In this document: piece after piece, positions 48,656 to 57,657 of the stretch
How positions within the stretch are numbered: position 1 is the stretch's first letter
Layout of the letters: each line of letters opens with the position of its first letter
Source of the DNA: Cellvibrionaceae bacterium
GTDB taxonomy: Bacteria; Pseudomonadota; Gammaproteobacteria; Pseudomonadales; Cellvibrionaceae
Assembly: GCA_025800365.1 (NCBI GenBank)
Contig: JAOXRT010000083.1
Span: 1 to 64,000, forward strand
Direction: 5' to 3'
DNA length: 64,000 nucleotides
Notes under the pieces: model-generated
The model's database searches: none
The model's input: only the letters and a program-made list of their open reading frames with translations
What the model was told of the DNA's origin: nothing
Program-made: the position numbers and the translations under genes

Positions 48656-49321
48656 CTACATAACCTCAGCGAGTAATTTCTCGTTGAGCTTACGCCATTG
48701 CGGCAGGCTTTTTTGGCTGCTTGCCTTCAGCTTCTTGCCGCGCGCCTTTGCTAGCCAAAGGTTTTCGCCGTTAAAGCTGTATACCGGCAGCAGATCATTA
48801 CGTTTTGACGCCGGTAAAATACGCAAATTGATATTATCCATAATCAACGGCTCAGCGTCGGGGGTCTCGTAGTAGGCTAAAACCATGTGGGCTTGGTTGT
48901 ACTCAATCGCTTTAACATAGGTAATACGAAGCTTCGCAGTAGATACATGGGTATCCTTGAGGGTAAAGTACTTGGCTATTGAATAGTCCTCACAATCCCC
49001 ACCGTTAGTGCCCAACATTTCAATCGGAGTCGCCCAATAGTCTTCCATGCCCCAGTGACGCTGATCACTAACCCAGCGCACCTCATTGAAGAAACGGTTG
49101 GAGCTTTTAAGCTTCTTACTTTCACTAATGGCTTTTTGCGGGTCAGCATTGCGATCCATTAGCTTCTTCCAATCTGCCACCCTATTCCTGGCTGAACTTC
49201 CGTATTTCGACTCGACCTTGTTTAAAACTTGCTCATTGATACCATCAATATATTGCGCAGTAGCCAGCTGTGGCAGCAGGATTAGCGGCAAGCTGCATAT
49301 TGCGTACTTAAAGCGAGACAA
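48656..49321 (-). CDS. LapG-like periplasmic transglutaminase-fold cysteine protease
   Basis: Exported protein of 221 residues with a signal peptide cleaved near residue 22 (QLATAQ). The papain-like triad is Cys110 (GTNGGDCEDYSIAKY), His145 (QAHMVL) and Asp162 (IMDNI), as in the BTLCP/DUF920 family. In Pseudomonas LapG cleaves the adhesin LapA when c-di-GMP is low; that substrate is only inferred here. Start is TTG at 49321, supported by AAGGAG nine bases upstream, and no ATG occurs before residue 55. LapD and an adhesin gene are not in the window. Confidence 0.85.
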   Translation of the reverse strand: MSRFKYAICSLPLILLPQLATAQYIDGINEQVLNKVESKYGSSARNRVADWKKLMDRNADPQKAISESKKLKSSNRFFNEVRWVSDQRHWGMEDYWATPIEMLGTNGGDCEDYSIAKYFTLKDTHVSTAKLRITYVKAIEYNQAHMVLAYYETPDAEPLIMDNINLRILPASKRNDLLPVYSFNGENLWLAKARGKKLKASSQKSLPQWRKLNEKLLAEVM

Positions 49322-49551
49322 AACGCCCTCTCCTTAATTCAATTCGGGTTTCTTCAACAGTGCTTGATCCAGTACGCCCTAATACGGATTTCCATATGAC
49401 ATACTTAAGCTTTGTAGCGGCCAATTTAAGTAAATCTAAAGCATCACCACATGTTTTAGGTTTAGCTCAATTTCTAAAGCTTAGCCAGTTGTAAGAAGGA
49501 GCAATCGGGCTTTAAATGAAGGCAAAATATTAGCCTTAGCGAAGGGAATTT

Positions 49552-49620
49552 ATGGCGACGATTGTAGTCGAAGCATTCAGTGCCTGCTTTGCCATACGCT
49601 TGTCGAGTTTTGGCGCTTAA
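49552..49620 (+). CDS. Possible 22-residue leader ORF
   Basis: ATG at 49552 to TAA at 49620, with GAAGGG six bases before the ATG. It ends 20 bp before the next gene's ATG. Nothing identifies the peptide (begins MATIVVEAFSACFAI). It might be a translated leader, or chance. The rest of the 319-bp spacer shows nothing clear. Confidence 0.2.
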   Translation: MATIVVEAFSACFAIRLSSFGA

Positions 49621-49640
49621 TTCGTGATAGGAGTCGAACT

Positions 49641-50348
49641 ATGAAACCCATGAAATCTCTATGCCTCGGCATCTGCTGCGCAGCATTAGCTGGGCTGATG
49701 AGCCCATTAAGTTTTGCCGAGCCACAAGCTTCCGCCAAAACCGAAGAGATGTCTTTGATCGTCGACCAATCGCGCCTGCAAATTCACCGCAGTAAGGATC
49801 TGGAAGAATCCCCAAGGGCCAGCAGCGCATTCAGTCAGATTCAAGTACATCCTGCCAGTGTTAAATTTCGTCGCAACTGGCGACGAGATTACAACCTAGA
49901 CAGAAATTCCTTGATGGATCACATCAGCAAGCAGGATGAAGAGAAACTGCTAGCCAGTGCTACCGAGCTGTTTAATGAGGAATTTCCAAAAGTCTTGCCA
50001 AAGCACAGCCGCTTTGCCCTAAGCTCGAACAGCGACAATAAGACCTTAGTTCTAAAACCCAAAATCGTAGACCTTGTAATAAACGGGCCAGATCTAAAGC
50101 ACGGCCGCGCCAGTCGTCAGGTTAAGGTTTATTCGGCCGGTAAAGCGACACTTATCTTAGAGGTTATCGATGGCGCTACTGGCAAATTGCTAGGCACAAT
50201 TAAATCTCGACGAGAGAGCCCCGACTACCACGAGCTTCGCAATGCAAGCAGCGTGTTTAACCGCAGTGAAGCAAAGCGCATGATCAATCGCTGGGCTAAG
50301 GATCTAGACAGAAATTTAACCGCGCTGCTTGACGGTACCTCCGTCTAA
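49641..50348 (+). CDS. Periplasmic protein, DUF3313-like
   Basis: Exported protein of 235 residues with a signal peptide cleaved after about residue 26 (SPLSFAEP); no lipobox. The pattern of a strand-rich domain (LVLKPKIVDLVINGPD, ATLILEVIDGATGKLLGTI, ANSSVFNRSEAK-type tail with IDRWAKDLDR-like end) recalls the DUF3313 family, which is usually lipid-anchored, so the match is tentative. GATAGGAG precedes the ATG. Followed by a 13-bp-stem hairpin. Function unknown. Confidence 0.7.
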   Translation: MKPMKSLCLGICCAALAGLMSPLSFAEPQASAKTEEMSLIVDQSRLQIHRSKDLEESPRASSAFSQIQVHPASVKFRRNWRRDYNLDRNSLMDHISKQDEEKLLASATELFNEEFPKVLPKHSRFALSSNSDNKTLVLKPKIVDLVINGPDLKHGRASRQVKVYSAGKATLILEVIDGATGKLLGTIKSRRESPDYHELRNASSVFNRSEAKRMINRWAKDLDRNLTALLDGTSV

Positions 50349-50364
50349 GGCGGTTCAGCGCAAC

Positions 50365-50402
50365 TTGTTAAGGCAGAGCACTTTTCTGGTCTGCCTTAAC
50401 AA
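50365..50402 (+). terminator. Strong hairpin after the DUF3313-like gene
   Basis: TTGTTAAGGCAGA (50365-50377) pairs perfectly with TCTGCCTTAACAA (50390-50402), 12-nt loop, 16 bp after the stop. No T-run, but the stem is long; it is likely the transcript end. Confidence 0.6.
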
Positions 50403-50518
50403 ATACACTCCTCGCTTTTGTGCTCTACACTGCAACTTAACGCCTCCCAATTCCTTCTCTACCCCCGCCCCAGATTTGAAGCTACAATAGCAAACTGAAT
50501 TATCGACAGGCCAAGCCA

Positions 50519-50839
50519 ATGCATTTCCACCATATCAACTGCAAAGACCTTGCTGCTCGCCTAGAAGAAAGCGAGTGCCAACTGGTAGACATAAGGGACC
50601 CTCAATCCTTTCAACTTGGTCATATTCCCGGCTCTATTCATTTGAGCGATCAAAACCTAGATGAGTTTTTAATGGCTGCGGACCCGGATCAAAGTACTAT
50701 CGTTATTTGCTACCACGGTAATAGCAGCCAACAGGCTGCCGCTTTTTTAGCGCAAAAAGATTTTACCGATGTGTACAGCCTGGATGGCGGAATGGAACAC
50801 TGGCGGAGTTTGTTTCCACAACAGGTAGAACAATCTTAA
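50519..50839 (+). CDS. glpE: Thiosulfate sulfurtransferase GlpE
   Basis: Single-domain rhodanese of 106 residues. The catalytic Cys64 is in CYHGNSSQQAA, the loop diagnostic of GlpE, and VDIRDPQSFQLGHIPGSIHL is the CH2A motif. It moves sulfane sulfur from thiosulfate to cyanide or thioredoxin-like acceptors. Followed 3 bp later by a TSUP permease gene, which suggests joint handling of sulfur oxyanions. Confidence 0.92.
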   Translation: MHFHHINCKDLAARLEESECQLVDIRDPQSFQLGHIPGSIHLSDQNLDEFLMAADPDQSTIVICYHGNSSQQAAAFLAQKDFTDVYSLDGGMEHWRSLFPQQVEQS

Positions 50840-50842
50840 GTA

Positions 50843-51625
50843 GTGGATAGCCTAAGTTTAAGTCAATACCTCTTAATCGCCCTAGTATTTGTTTGGAGCG
50901 GCATTGTTCGCTCTGGGCTCGGTTTTGGCGGCGCAGTACTATCACTGCCCTTCTTATTACTGATCGATGACCGCCCCCAAGTATACCTCCCCATTATCTC
51001 TGTGCATTTATTATTCTTTGGCGGCCTAACCGTCCTACGAGGGCAACAGAGATTTAAGAATAATCAAAGTGAACACATAAGCCCGATTGATTGGAATTAC
51101 CTAAAGAAAGCCATGGGCATCATGCTAATTCCCAAAATTATTGGGGTTTTAGGTCTGGTCAGCCTGCCCAATAATATTCTCAGCGGAATCATATTTGTGA
51201 TCGTTTTTGCGTATTCCCTGAGCTATATCTTTAATAAGCCCTTTAAAAGCCAGCACCCCTGGATTGACAATACTTTTTTGATATTAGGGGGCTATATCAG
51301 TGGTACATCGCTTATTGGTGCCCCGCTCATTATTACGGTTTTCAGCAAACACGTTCATAAAAACCAACTGCGCGATACCCTTTTTGCCTTATGGGTTATT
51401 TTGGTCTCCATCAAAATGGCCGCATTTATATGGGTCGGCCTAGATCTTCAACTGGAACACGCTCTCTACCTATTGCCACCAGTTGCACTGGGGCATTGGA
51501 TTGGCCTAAAACTGCATCACCGCCTACAGCAAGCTGAGCCCGTCATGTTTTTCCGAGTCATTGGCTTGGCACTACTGTGTATTTGCTTGATTGGTTTCTA
51601 TCAAGCCCTGCAATCATTTCTCTAA
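50843..51625 (+). CDS. TSUP family permease (TauE/SafE)
   Basis: Inner-membrane protein of 260 residues with about seven hydrophobic helices. The N-terminal GIVRSGLGFGGAVLSLPFLL is the family's repeat motif and GGYISGTSLIGAPLII its second copy. TSUP members move sulfite, sulfoacetate, thiosulfate or similar anions. Start is GTG at 50843, 3 bp after the glpE stop, with no clear ribosome-binding site, so translational coupling to glpE is probable. The pairing with a thiosulfate sulfurtransferase suggests a sulfur-anion substrate, an inference. Confidence 0.88.
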   Translation: MDSLSLSQYLLIALVFVWSGIVRSGLGFGGAVLSLPFLLLIDDRPQVYLPIISVHLLFFGGLTVLRGQQRFKNNQSEHISPIDWNYLKKAMGIMLIPKIIGVLGLVSLPNNILSGIIFVIVFAYSLSYIFNKPFKSQHPWIDNTFLILGGYISGTSLIGAPLIITVFSKHVHKNQLRDTLFALWVILVSIKMAAFIWVGLDLQLEHALYLLPPVALGHWIGLKLHHRLQQAEPVMFFRVIGLALLCICLIGFYQALQSFL

Positions 51626-51709
51626 TTACCACTAAAAAGGGATAGTCAACTCAAGGTATTCGGGTAGAATCCTGTATCAGGAGTAGTAATCACAAATGGA
51701 GGTGAATAT

Positions 51710-52612
51710 ATGTTCAAAAGCACTACTTTATCCAAATTTATTCCCACAAAACGAGCCACTCTGGCCAGCTCTGTTTTATCCGCCTGCTTCGTCTATTCAA
51801 GCACAGTACAAGCTCAAAGCAATTTGGAGAACCCCGTTGCCTTGAAAGTAGAATCGGGCATTTCTGTAATCAGTGGTTGGCATTGTGATGCAGATGAAAT
51901 CGAAGTTTTTATCGACGGCCAGAGCATTGGTTTAGCAGGCACGGGGACACAACGCCCAGATACTCAAGAGCGCTGCGGCCACCAAGACAGTGGATTTTCC
52001 CTTCTCTTTAACTATGGCGCACTGAGTGAAGGAAGACACAGCATTAGTGTTTATGCCGATGGTGAGCTGTTTGCACAGCGAGTTTTTAACACCCTACGCC
52101 CCGCTGGCGCCCTAACCGATTTCACCAGCAGTCTTTCTGCGGTTAGCTATGTTTATGATTTCCCCAAAGCCGGAGATATTGTAGAACTGGAGTGGGAAAC
52201 CGCTAAGCAATCTTTTACCGCTAGACGCAGCTTCCGCAACGCATTAGATGAAGGCTTTACGGTCGTCAGGTTTAATCGCTCATTCTTAGGCCATGGTAGA
52301 GGCCTTAAACAAGGTGACATTCTAGTCGCTGAACGTGACCCTTCTGAGTTTATATTTGATATCAATCGACAGAGTTTTCAATTGACCCGACACAGTGAAA
52401 ATTTTGGACAATGCAATTACTCAGGTAATATCACCTTTAGCTTTTCTGGCTTACTCAGTGAAGGCCAGTACAGCTGCGAACACGAGCATGGCAAGTACAG
52501 CGCCAGCTTTGGAGTAAGCAATGACGACGGATTTTTCAGCGGTCGGTTTTCTCTTACGCCTAATGGCAGCCAAGAGAGTTATAAAGATGTTGTTATAGGT
52601 ATTGCGGAATAG
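51710..52612 (+). CDS. Secreted protein of unknown function with GWxCD-type domain
   Basis: Exported protein of 300 residues with a signal peptide cleaved near 35 (TVQA/QS). Residues ~40-130 form a beta-rich domain with the pattern SGWHCDADEIEVFIDGQ, GTGTQRPDTQERCGHQDSGF and LSEGRHSISVYADGE; I have seen similar 'GWxCD...R.D....CG...GF' modules in secreted proteins of marine gammaproteobacteria but cannot name the family. Residues ~150-300 are a second beta-rich part with a Cys pair (QCNYSG, YSCEHEHG). No catalytic motif. The ATG has a strong GGAGGTGA site. Monocistronic with its own terminator. Confidence 0.75.
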   Translation: MFKSTTLSKFIPTKRATLASSVLSACFVYSSTVQAQSNLENPVALKVESGISVISGWHCDADEIEVFIDGQSIGLAGTGTQRPDTQERCGHQDSGFSLLFNYGALSEGRHSISVYADGELFAQRVFNTLRPAGALTDFTSSLSAVSYVYDFPKAGDIVELEWETAKQSFTARRSFRNALDEGFTVVRFNRSFLGHGRGLKQGDILVAERDPSEFIFDINRQSFQLTRHSENFGQCNYSGNITFSFSGLLSEGQYSCEHEHGKYSASFGVSNDDGFFSGRFSLTPNGSQESYKDVVIGIAE

Positions 52613-52626
52613 AAACGACGAACAAA

Positions 52627-52676
52627 ACACAGCAAAAAAAGCAGCTATCCAGATCTTTTATTTGCTGTGTATTTTT
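52627..52676 (+). terminator. Intrinsic terminator after the secreted protein gene
   Basis: ACACAGCAAA (52627-52636) pairs with TTTGCTGTGT (52661-52670), followed by ATTTTTG. The loop is 24 nt. It lies 15 bp after the stop and before a convergent LysR gene. Confidence 0.7.
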
Positions 52677-52704
52677 GTTTGCTCAATTCTTTTATTAAAC
52701 GAGT

Positions 52705-53631
52705 TTAAGCAACAAGCTCCCCAAGACAAATATCTAAACATTCTTGCAGCGCCTTTATTTTAATATTGCCAATATAGTTTTTGTGATAAACAAACCACAA
52801 GCCATCAGTGTTTACTGACCCTGGCAACTGATAGGGAATCTCTAGCAAATTCTTATCAGCTTTAGTTTTGAATTCTGCCATTAGACCAATTCCCATCCCG
52901 GCACGTATTGACCAGTCCAAATCCGAGAAATGATTGCTTTGCACTACAATACTCTGTGCGGGCACACGCTCCACCAGATGCTTAACGAAGGGAATATGGT
53001 GTTTATCCGGTGATGGTAAAAGCCAGTCGTGCTGAGCAAAGTCGGCTGTAGTTTCTGGCATGCCTCGCTGCTTGCTATAGTCCCTATGACAATACAACCC
53101 CATTCTAAAATTCAGTAAACGGCGAGCAATGATGTCTGCCCCCTGGGGTTCACTGCCAGCTCGTAAGGACACATGGGTGATTCCTGTGGCCGGCGAGATA
53201 ATTTCTTCGGTAGTTAGCAGTCGAATACTCATGCCCGGAAATCGCTCCCGCATCATTTTGATAGCCGGGGTTATTAAGGAGACATGATCCGGTAAACAGG
53301 TAATTTTGAGTTTTCCGCTGGCAGCGTTTGTTACCGCCTCCATTCGGCTGTCGAGCTGTGAAAATAACTCCTGGATATCGGGCAAGCCCTGCATTAGCAC
53401 CCTACCAGCATCGCTCAATTGATAACCACGCTGGTGCCTAAGGAAGAGCTTTAGGTTCAAGCTTTCCTCAAGTCGGTTAATATCCCTAAGTACCGTAGCG
53501 TGACTGGTACCCAGCGCCCTCGCCGCTTTATTCAAGGAGCCCGATATGGCAACCTGATAGGCAACCCGATAGAGATCCCAGCTAATTTCTCGCCGACTTA
53601 GCCCGATACCTTCTGCTTGTTTCCCACCCAT
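52705..53631 (-). CDS. LysR-family transcriptional regulator
   Basis: Regulator of 308 residues. The winged helix-turn-helix (~15-75) has GSLNKAARALGTSHATVLRDINRLEESLNL, here given only by its core KAARALGTSHATVLRDI, then the substrate-binding domain (~100-305). An N-terminal extension of ~14 residues precedes the domain. Divergent from the cytochrome b561-YceI genes at 53742, which are its likely targets. TAGGTAGAG precedes the ATG. Confidence 0.9.
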   Translation of the reverse strand: MGGKQAEGIGLSRREISWDLYRVAYQVAISGSLNKAARALGTSHATVLRDINRLEESLNLKLFLRHQRGYQLSDAGRVLMQGLPDIQELFSQLDSRMEAVTNAASGKLKITCLPDHVSLITPAIKMMRERFPGMSIRLLTTEEIISPATGITHVSLRAGSEPQGADIIARRLLNFRMGLYCHRDYSKQRGMPETTADFAQHDWLLPSPDKHHIPFVKHLVERVPAQSIVVQSNHFSDLDWSIRAGMGIGLMAEFKTKADKNLLEIPYQLPGSVNTDGLWFVYHKNYIGNIKIKALQECLDICLGELVA

Positions 53632-53741
53632 CTCTACCTATCCAGTAAACAGCTTGTTCAAATATGAACATCTATTTTATAAATAATTGAATAGCCTTCA
53701 AGCCCAAAGCTGGTTAAAGTACGCCTTTCTTGGAGGTAAGA

Positions 53742-54284
53742 ATGATTCGCAACACAACAGAGAGCTATGGCTGGATAAGCATCTTTTTGCACTGGCTAAT
53801 GGCTTTAAGTATTTTTGGTCTGTTTGGTCTGGGCCTATATATGGTCGAGCTGGGCTATTACGACCCTTGGTATCGATCATCCATGGATTTACACAAAAGC
53901 ATAGGCTTGGTATTGGCCTTTGTGTACGTATTAAGGCTATTGTGGAAGCTGCAGCAAGATTGTCCGGAACCGATCGCCGATAAAGCCTGGCAAAGGCTCG
54001 CAGCTCAACTCACTCATGGACTACTTTATCTCGTATTGCTGGCCATTATGGTGAGTGGTTATTTAATATCGACCGCGGACGGTCGCAGTATTGAGATTTT
54101 TGCTTTATTTTCGGTGCCAGCGCTGCCATTTGCCTTTGAGCAACAAGAAGATATTGCCGGTTATATTCACTGGCTATTAGCCTGGAGCCTGATGTTTATT
54201 GTCGCTGTACATGCCTTGGCCGCATTACAGCATCACTTTTTATTGAAAGATAACACCCTAAAGCGCATGCTGCGGCCACAATAA
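53742..54284 (+). CDS. Cytochrome b561 family protein
   Basis: Inner-membrane diheme cytochrome b of 180 residues with four transmembrane helices. Heme-ligand His candidates are His17 (IFLHWLM), DLHKSIG, QLTHGLLYL and, in the last helix, GYIHWLL and AVHALAALQHH. The start is ATG at 53742 with GGAGGTAAGA upstream; a longer frame starts at TTG and includes the ribosome-binding site, so it is rejected. Followed by a yceI gene 36 bp later, the same pair as E. coli yceJ-yceI, so electron transfer linked to a YceI partner is expected. Confidence 0.92.
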   Translation: MIRNTTESYGWISIFLHWLMALSIFGLFGLGLYMVELGYYDPWYRSSMDLHKSIGLVLAFVYVLRLLWKLQQDCPEPIADKAWQRLAAQLTHGLLYLVLLAIMVSGYLISTADGRSIEIFALFSVPALPFAFEQQEDIAGYIHWLLAWSLMFIVAVHALAALQHHFLLKDNTLKRMLRPQ

Positions 54285-54320
54285 GCCGCATTTAGCCAAC
54301 GCTTAATTTAAGGAAACATT

Positions 54321-54902
54321 ATGTTAATTAAAAATCTCGTTAAATTTACTGCTATTGCCGCCACCGCTGTTGCCAGCATTCAAGCTAGCGCCGCTGACTA
54401 TCAGGTAGATATTAAAGGCGCTCATGCATTTATAAACTTCAAAATTAAACATCTTGGTTACAGCTGGTTAACTGGCCGCTTTAACACCTTTGACGGCCAG
54501 TTTACTTGGGACAAAGATCAACCTAACGCCAGCAAAATCAACATTGAAATCGACACCACAAGTATCGATTCAAACCATGCTGAGCGCGACAAGCATTTAC
54601 GCGGCAAAGATTTCTTGAACGTTAAAGACTTCCCTAAGGCTAGCTTTGTGAGCGAGAAGATCGAATTTAGCAATGCCACTGAGGGTACAGTAACTGGCAC
54701 TCTAACCTTACACGGTGTAAGCAAAACCATCAGCTTTCCTGTAGAAAAGCTTGGTGAGGGTAAAGATCCTTGGGGTGGTTATCGTGTTGGTTTTGAAGGC
54801 AAAACCACGTTAAAGTTGGCGGACTATGGTATGACTTATAACCTTGGCCCGGCTTCTACTCATGTTGAGCTAGAGTTGTTGGTTGAAGGTATTCGTAAGT
54901 AA
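54321..54902 (+). CDS. YceI family periplasmic polyisoprenoid-binding protein
   Basis: Exported lipocalin-like beta-barrel of 193 residues, with a signal peptide cleaved after ~24 (IQASA/AD). Family motifs are AHAFINFKIKHLGYSWLTGRF, cited here as HAFINFKIKHLGYSW, then FDGQFTWDKD, DTTSIDSNHAERDKHLR and GEGKDPWGGYRVGFE. YceI proteins bind long isoprenoid chains such as octaprenyl derivatives. AAGGAAACATT precedes the ATG. Co-transcribed with the cytochrome b561 gene. Confidence 0.94.
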   Translation: MLIKNLVKFTAIAATAVASIQASAADYQVDIKGAHAFINFKIKHLGYSWLTGRFNTFDGQFTWDKDQPNASKINIEIDTTSIDSNHAERDKHLRGKDFLNVKDFPKASFVSEKIEFSNATEGTVTGTLTLHGVSKTISFPVEKLGEGKDPWGGYRVGFEGKTTLKLADYGMTYNLGPASTHVELELLVEGIRK

Positions 54903-54923
54903 TAACCTGCAGCTAAAATGAAA

Positions 54924-54946
54924 AAGGCCAGCGATTTGCTGGCCTT
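54924..54946 (+). terminator. Hairpin after yceI
   Basis: AAGGCCAGC (54924-54932) pairs with GCTGGCCTT (54938-54946), loop GATTT, 22 bp after the yceI stop. The T-run is short. Confidence 0.6.
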
Positions 54947-55016
54947 AAACTGTTGAAGAATCCCAGAGTTCGACATTTAAAATCGTGCTGAGCTTTGCAT
55001 TCCCTGCTGCCAGGCC

Positions 55017-55124
55017 AGACTCTAGCTCAGGGCAGTGCTTTTCCGCTCCAACGCTGCATCCATGCAGCCACCCGTTCCATCCAGGAGCCTAGTCGCTCCA
55101 AATCACTACCCTAAGCTAGAGTCT
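55017..55124. repeat. Compound inverted repeat of ~108 bp, possible dispersed element
   Basis: Outer arms AGACTCTAGCT..AGT at 55017-55036 and its inverse at 55105-55124 match at 18 of 20 positions. Inside lie GCTGCAT-cc-ATGCAGC (55053-55068), a 7-bp palindrome, and GGAGC (55084-55088)/GCTCC (55095-55099). The block fills the gap between the yceI hairpin and the cysN stop. It could be a REP/MITE-like intergenic repeat; only one copy is in the window. Confidence 0.55.
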
Positions 55125-55160
55125 TACTCAGAGGTCTAGACTCAAAGAACGTTATCCAAT

Positions 55161-56609
55161 TTATTTCTTTGCAATTGCTCTCAGATCAATCGCTTGCCAA
55201 TGTGGGAAATGCTTACGTACTAGAGCATTTAATTCCAACTCGAACTCAGAGAATTCTTGCTGTTGTGAAACTGCCTCACCTTCTAGCAATTCGGTTACCA
55301 TGCCAGCGCCTACGGTAATATTACTAAGGCGATCGATCACGATAAAAGCGCCGGTGGCACGATTAACTTGATAGGCATCGGCGACAACTGCTTGCTCCAA
55401 TTGCACATCAACTAGGGCAATATCGTTTAAGGCAAGCTCATCGGCAGCAAGCTGCTCTTGGGTATTCACGTCAATGCGGTGAGCAATATCGCTGACACGC
55501 CCTGGGCTTACTTTACTGGCAAATTTAAATAAGTACTCGCGCCCTGACTGCATAGCGCTTTCAGCCATCCAAACCAAATGCGCCTTTAAGCGATTGCTTT
55601 GAATACTGTCGCCATCAGCATCGGCTTTAACAAGGGTATCACCGCGGGAGATATCAATTTCATCTTCCAAGGTAATGGTGATTGCTTCACCCGCGAATGC
55701 CTGGCTTGGTGAATCACCGTGCACCACGATTTCTTTTACCTTGCTTTGCTTGCCCGAAGGCAGAGCTTTTAGGCTATCGCCCACAGCGACTTGGCCCGAA
55801 GCCACAGTTCCGCAGAAGCCACGAAAATCGAGATTTGGACGGTTAACATATTGCACAGGGAAGCGAAAATCTTCGAGATTTTTATCTTCCGCAATGGATA
55901 CAGATTCCAACACTTCCATTAAGGTTGGGCCTTGATACCAAGGGGTATTTTCACTGGCGTTAACAACATTGTCGCCCTCTAAAGCCGACATAGGAACGAA
56001 CTGAATATCAGCTCCCTGCTCGCCTTGAATGCCAGCAAGCTCTTTAGAGAACTCTAGATAATCGCCCTTAATAGATTCAAAAACATCTTCGCTAAAGTCT
56101 TTTAAATCCATTTTATTGACCGCAACCACCAAATGCTTAATACCCAACAAAGAGGCAATATAACTGTGGCGACGGGTTTGTGGCATTACGCCATAGCGCG
56201 CATCAATAAGAATAACCGCTAGATCACAGGTAGATGCACCAGTGGCCATATTGCGAGTGTATTGCTCGTGCCCTGGGGTATCGGCAATAATGTATTTACG
56301 CTTGGCAGTTGAAAAATAGCGGTAGGCTACATCAATAGTAATACCTTGCTCGCGTTCAGCCTGAAGGCCGTCGACCAGCAAAGCTAAATCAATTTTTTCG
56401 CCGGTAGTACCGTGTTTTGAGGTGTCGGCCTGCACAGCTTCTAATTGATCTTCATAGATCATTTTACTGTCGTGTAGCAATCGACCGATTAACGTCGACT
56501 TACCATCATCAACGGAGCCACAGGTTAGAAAACGAAGTAGTTCTTTGCGCTCATGTTGGGCAAGATAGGCGTGAATATCTTCTGCAATTAAATCGGATTG
56601 GTGGGACAT
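55161..56609 (-). CDS. cysN: Sulfate adenylyltransferase subunit 1 CysN
   Basis: GTPase subunit of ATP sulfurylase, 482 residues. The G1 motif is [15 protein letters not shown] (~32-46), G3 is [13 protein letters not shown] and G4 is VNKMDL. With CysD it activates sulfate to adenosine 5'-phosphosulfate, the first step of assimilatory sulfate reduction. There is no fused CysC kinase, in contrast to CysNC proteins of many relatives. Its ATG overlaps the cysD stop as TAATG, so the subunits are coupled. Confidence 0.97.
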   Translation of the reverse strand: MSHQSDLIAEDIHAYLAQHERKELLRFLTCGSVDDGKSTLIGRLLHDSKMIYEDQLEAVQADTSKHGTTGEKIDLALLVDGLQAEREQGITIDVAYRYFSTAKRKYIIADTPGHEQYTRNMATGASTCDLAVILIDARYGVMPQTRRHSYIASLLGIKHLVVAVNKMDLKDFSEDVFESIKGDYLEFSKELAGIQGEQGADIQFVPMSALEGDNVVNASENTPWYQGPTLMEVLESVSIAEDKNLEDFRFPVQYVNRPNLDFRGFCGTVASGQVAVGDSLKALPSGKQSKVKEIVVHGDSPSQAFAGEAITITLEDEIDISRGDTLVKADADGDSIQSNRLKAHLVWMAESAMQSGREYLFKFASKVSPGRVSDIAHRIDVNTQEQLAADELALNDIALVDVQLEQAVVADAYQVNRATGAFIVIDRLSNITVGAGMVTELLEGEAVSQQQEFSEFELELNALVRKHFPHWQAIDLRAIAKK

Positions 56610-57529
56610 TAGAAATAGCCCTCCTGTTTTTTCTTTTCCATCGAGCCTGAGCTATCGTGATCGATAACACGGCCTTGACGCTCTGAAGTCGTCGTCAGTA
56701 ACATTTCCTGAATAATTTCAGGCAAGGTATTCGCCTCAGATTCCACCGCACCGGTAAGCGGGTAACAACCTAGCGTACGGAAGCGCACCATTTTTTCTTG
56801 CACTTCTTCGCCTTCTTCCAATGGCATGCGATCATCGTCAACCATAATCAAGACGCCATCACGCTCAACTACCGGGCGCTTTTCAGCCAAATACAACGGC
56901 ACAATTGGAATCTCTTCTAAATGGATATATTGCCAGATATCTAACTCGGTCCAGTTCGATAATGGGAAAACACGAATACTCTCGCCTTTATCAACTTTGC
57001 CGTTATAAATATTCCAAAGCTCCGGACGCTGATTCTTAGGGTCCCAACGGTGGTGTTTATCACGGAAGGAATAAACACGCTCTTTCGCACGGGACTTCTC
57101 CTCGTCGCGGCGCGCACCACCGAAGGCCGCATCAAAGCCATATTTATCTAGGGCCTGCTTAAGCGCCGCGGTCTTCATAATATCGGTATGCTTAGCACTG
57201 CCGTGGGTAAAAGGCCCCACGCCCATATCGACGCCTTCCTGATTGATATGGACAATTAAATCCCAACCTAGGTCTTTAACGCGCTGATCGCGAAACTCAA
57301 TCATCTCGCGAAACTTCCAGGTGGTATCCACATGCATCAATGGAAACGGCGGCTTGCCTGGGTAGAAGGCTTTCATCGCCAAATGCATCATCACAGCGGA
57401 ATCTTTACCCACTGAATAGAGCATTACGGGGTTATCAAACTCCGCGGCTACTTCGCGGATAATATGAATACTCTCCGCTTCTAACTGTTTTAAGTGCGTC
57501 AATTGCGCTTTAGAGGCTGCTTCGGACAT
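56609..57529 (-). CDS. cysD: Sulfate adenylyltransferase subunit 2 CysD
   Basis: Catalytic PP-loop subunit of ATP sulfurylase, 306 residues from the ATG at 57529; the longer frame begins with [23 protein letters not shown] carries the SxGKDS ATP-binding loop, and [20 protein letters not shown] is the family signature. It makes APS from sulfate and ATP, driven by CysN. Upstream spacer of ~128 bp to the tyrA-aroA stop; the cys promoter must be there, with CysB control likely but no site recognised. Confidence 0.97.
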   Translation of the reverse strand: MSEAASKAQLTHLKQLEAESIHIIREVAAEFDNPVMLYSVGKDSAVMMHLAMKAFYPGKPPFPLMHVDTTWKFREMIEFRDQRVKDLGWDLIVHINQEGVDMGVGPFTHGSAKHTDIMKTAALKQALDKYGFDAAFGGARRDEEKSRAKERVYSFRDKHHRWDPKNQRPELWNIYNGKVDKGESIRVFPLSNWTELDIWQYIHLEEIPIVPLYLAEKRPVVERDGVLIMVDDDRMPLEEGEEVQEKMVRFRTLGCYPLTGAVESEANTLPEIIQEMLLTTTSERQGRVIDHDSSGSMEKKKQEGYF

Positions 57530-57657
57530 GGTCGTCTCTTTCAATTGCTATCTTTCATGCTATGCAGGCTGAATAATCTTCAGCTGGGGCGGGACTCTTC
57601 AGGAGAACTGTACCCGCACCTAGGCGGGCACATTATAGAAAATCTTTTACCGAAAGG

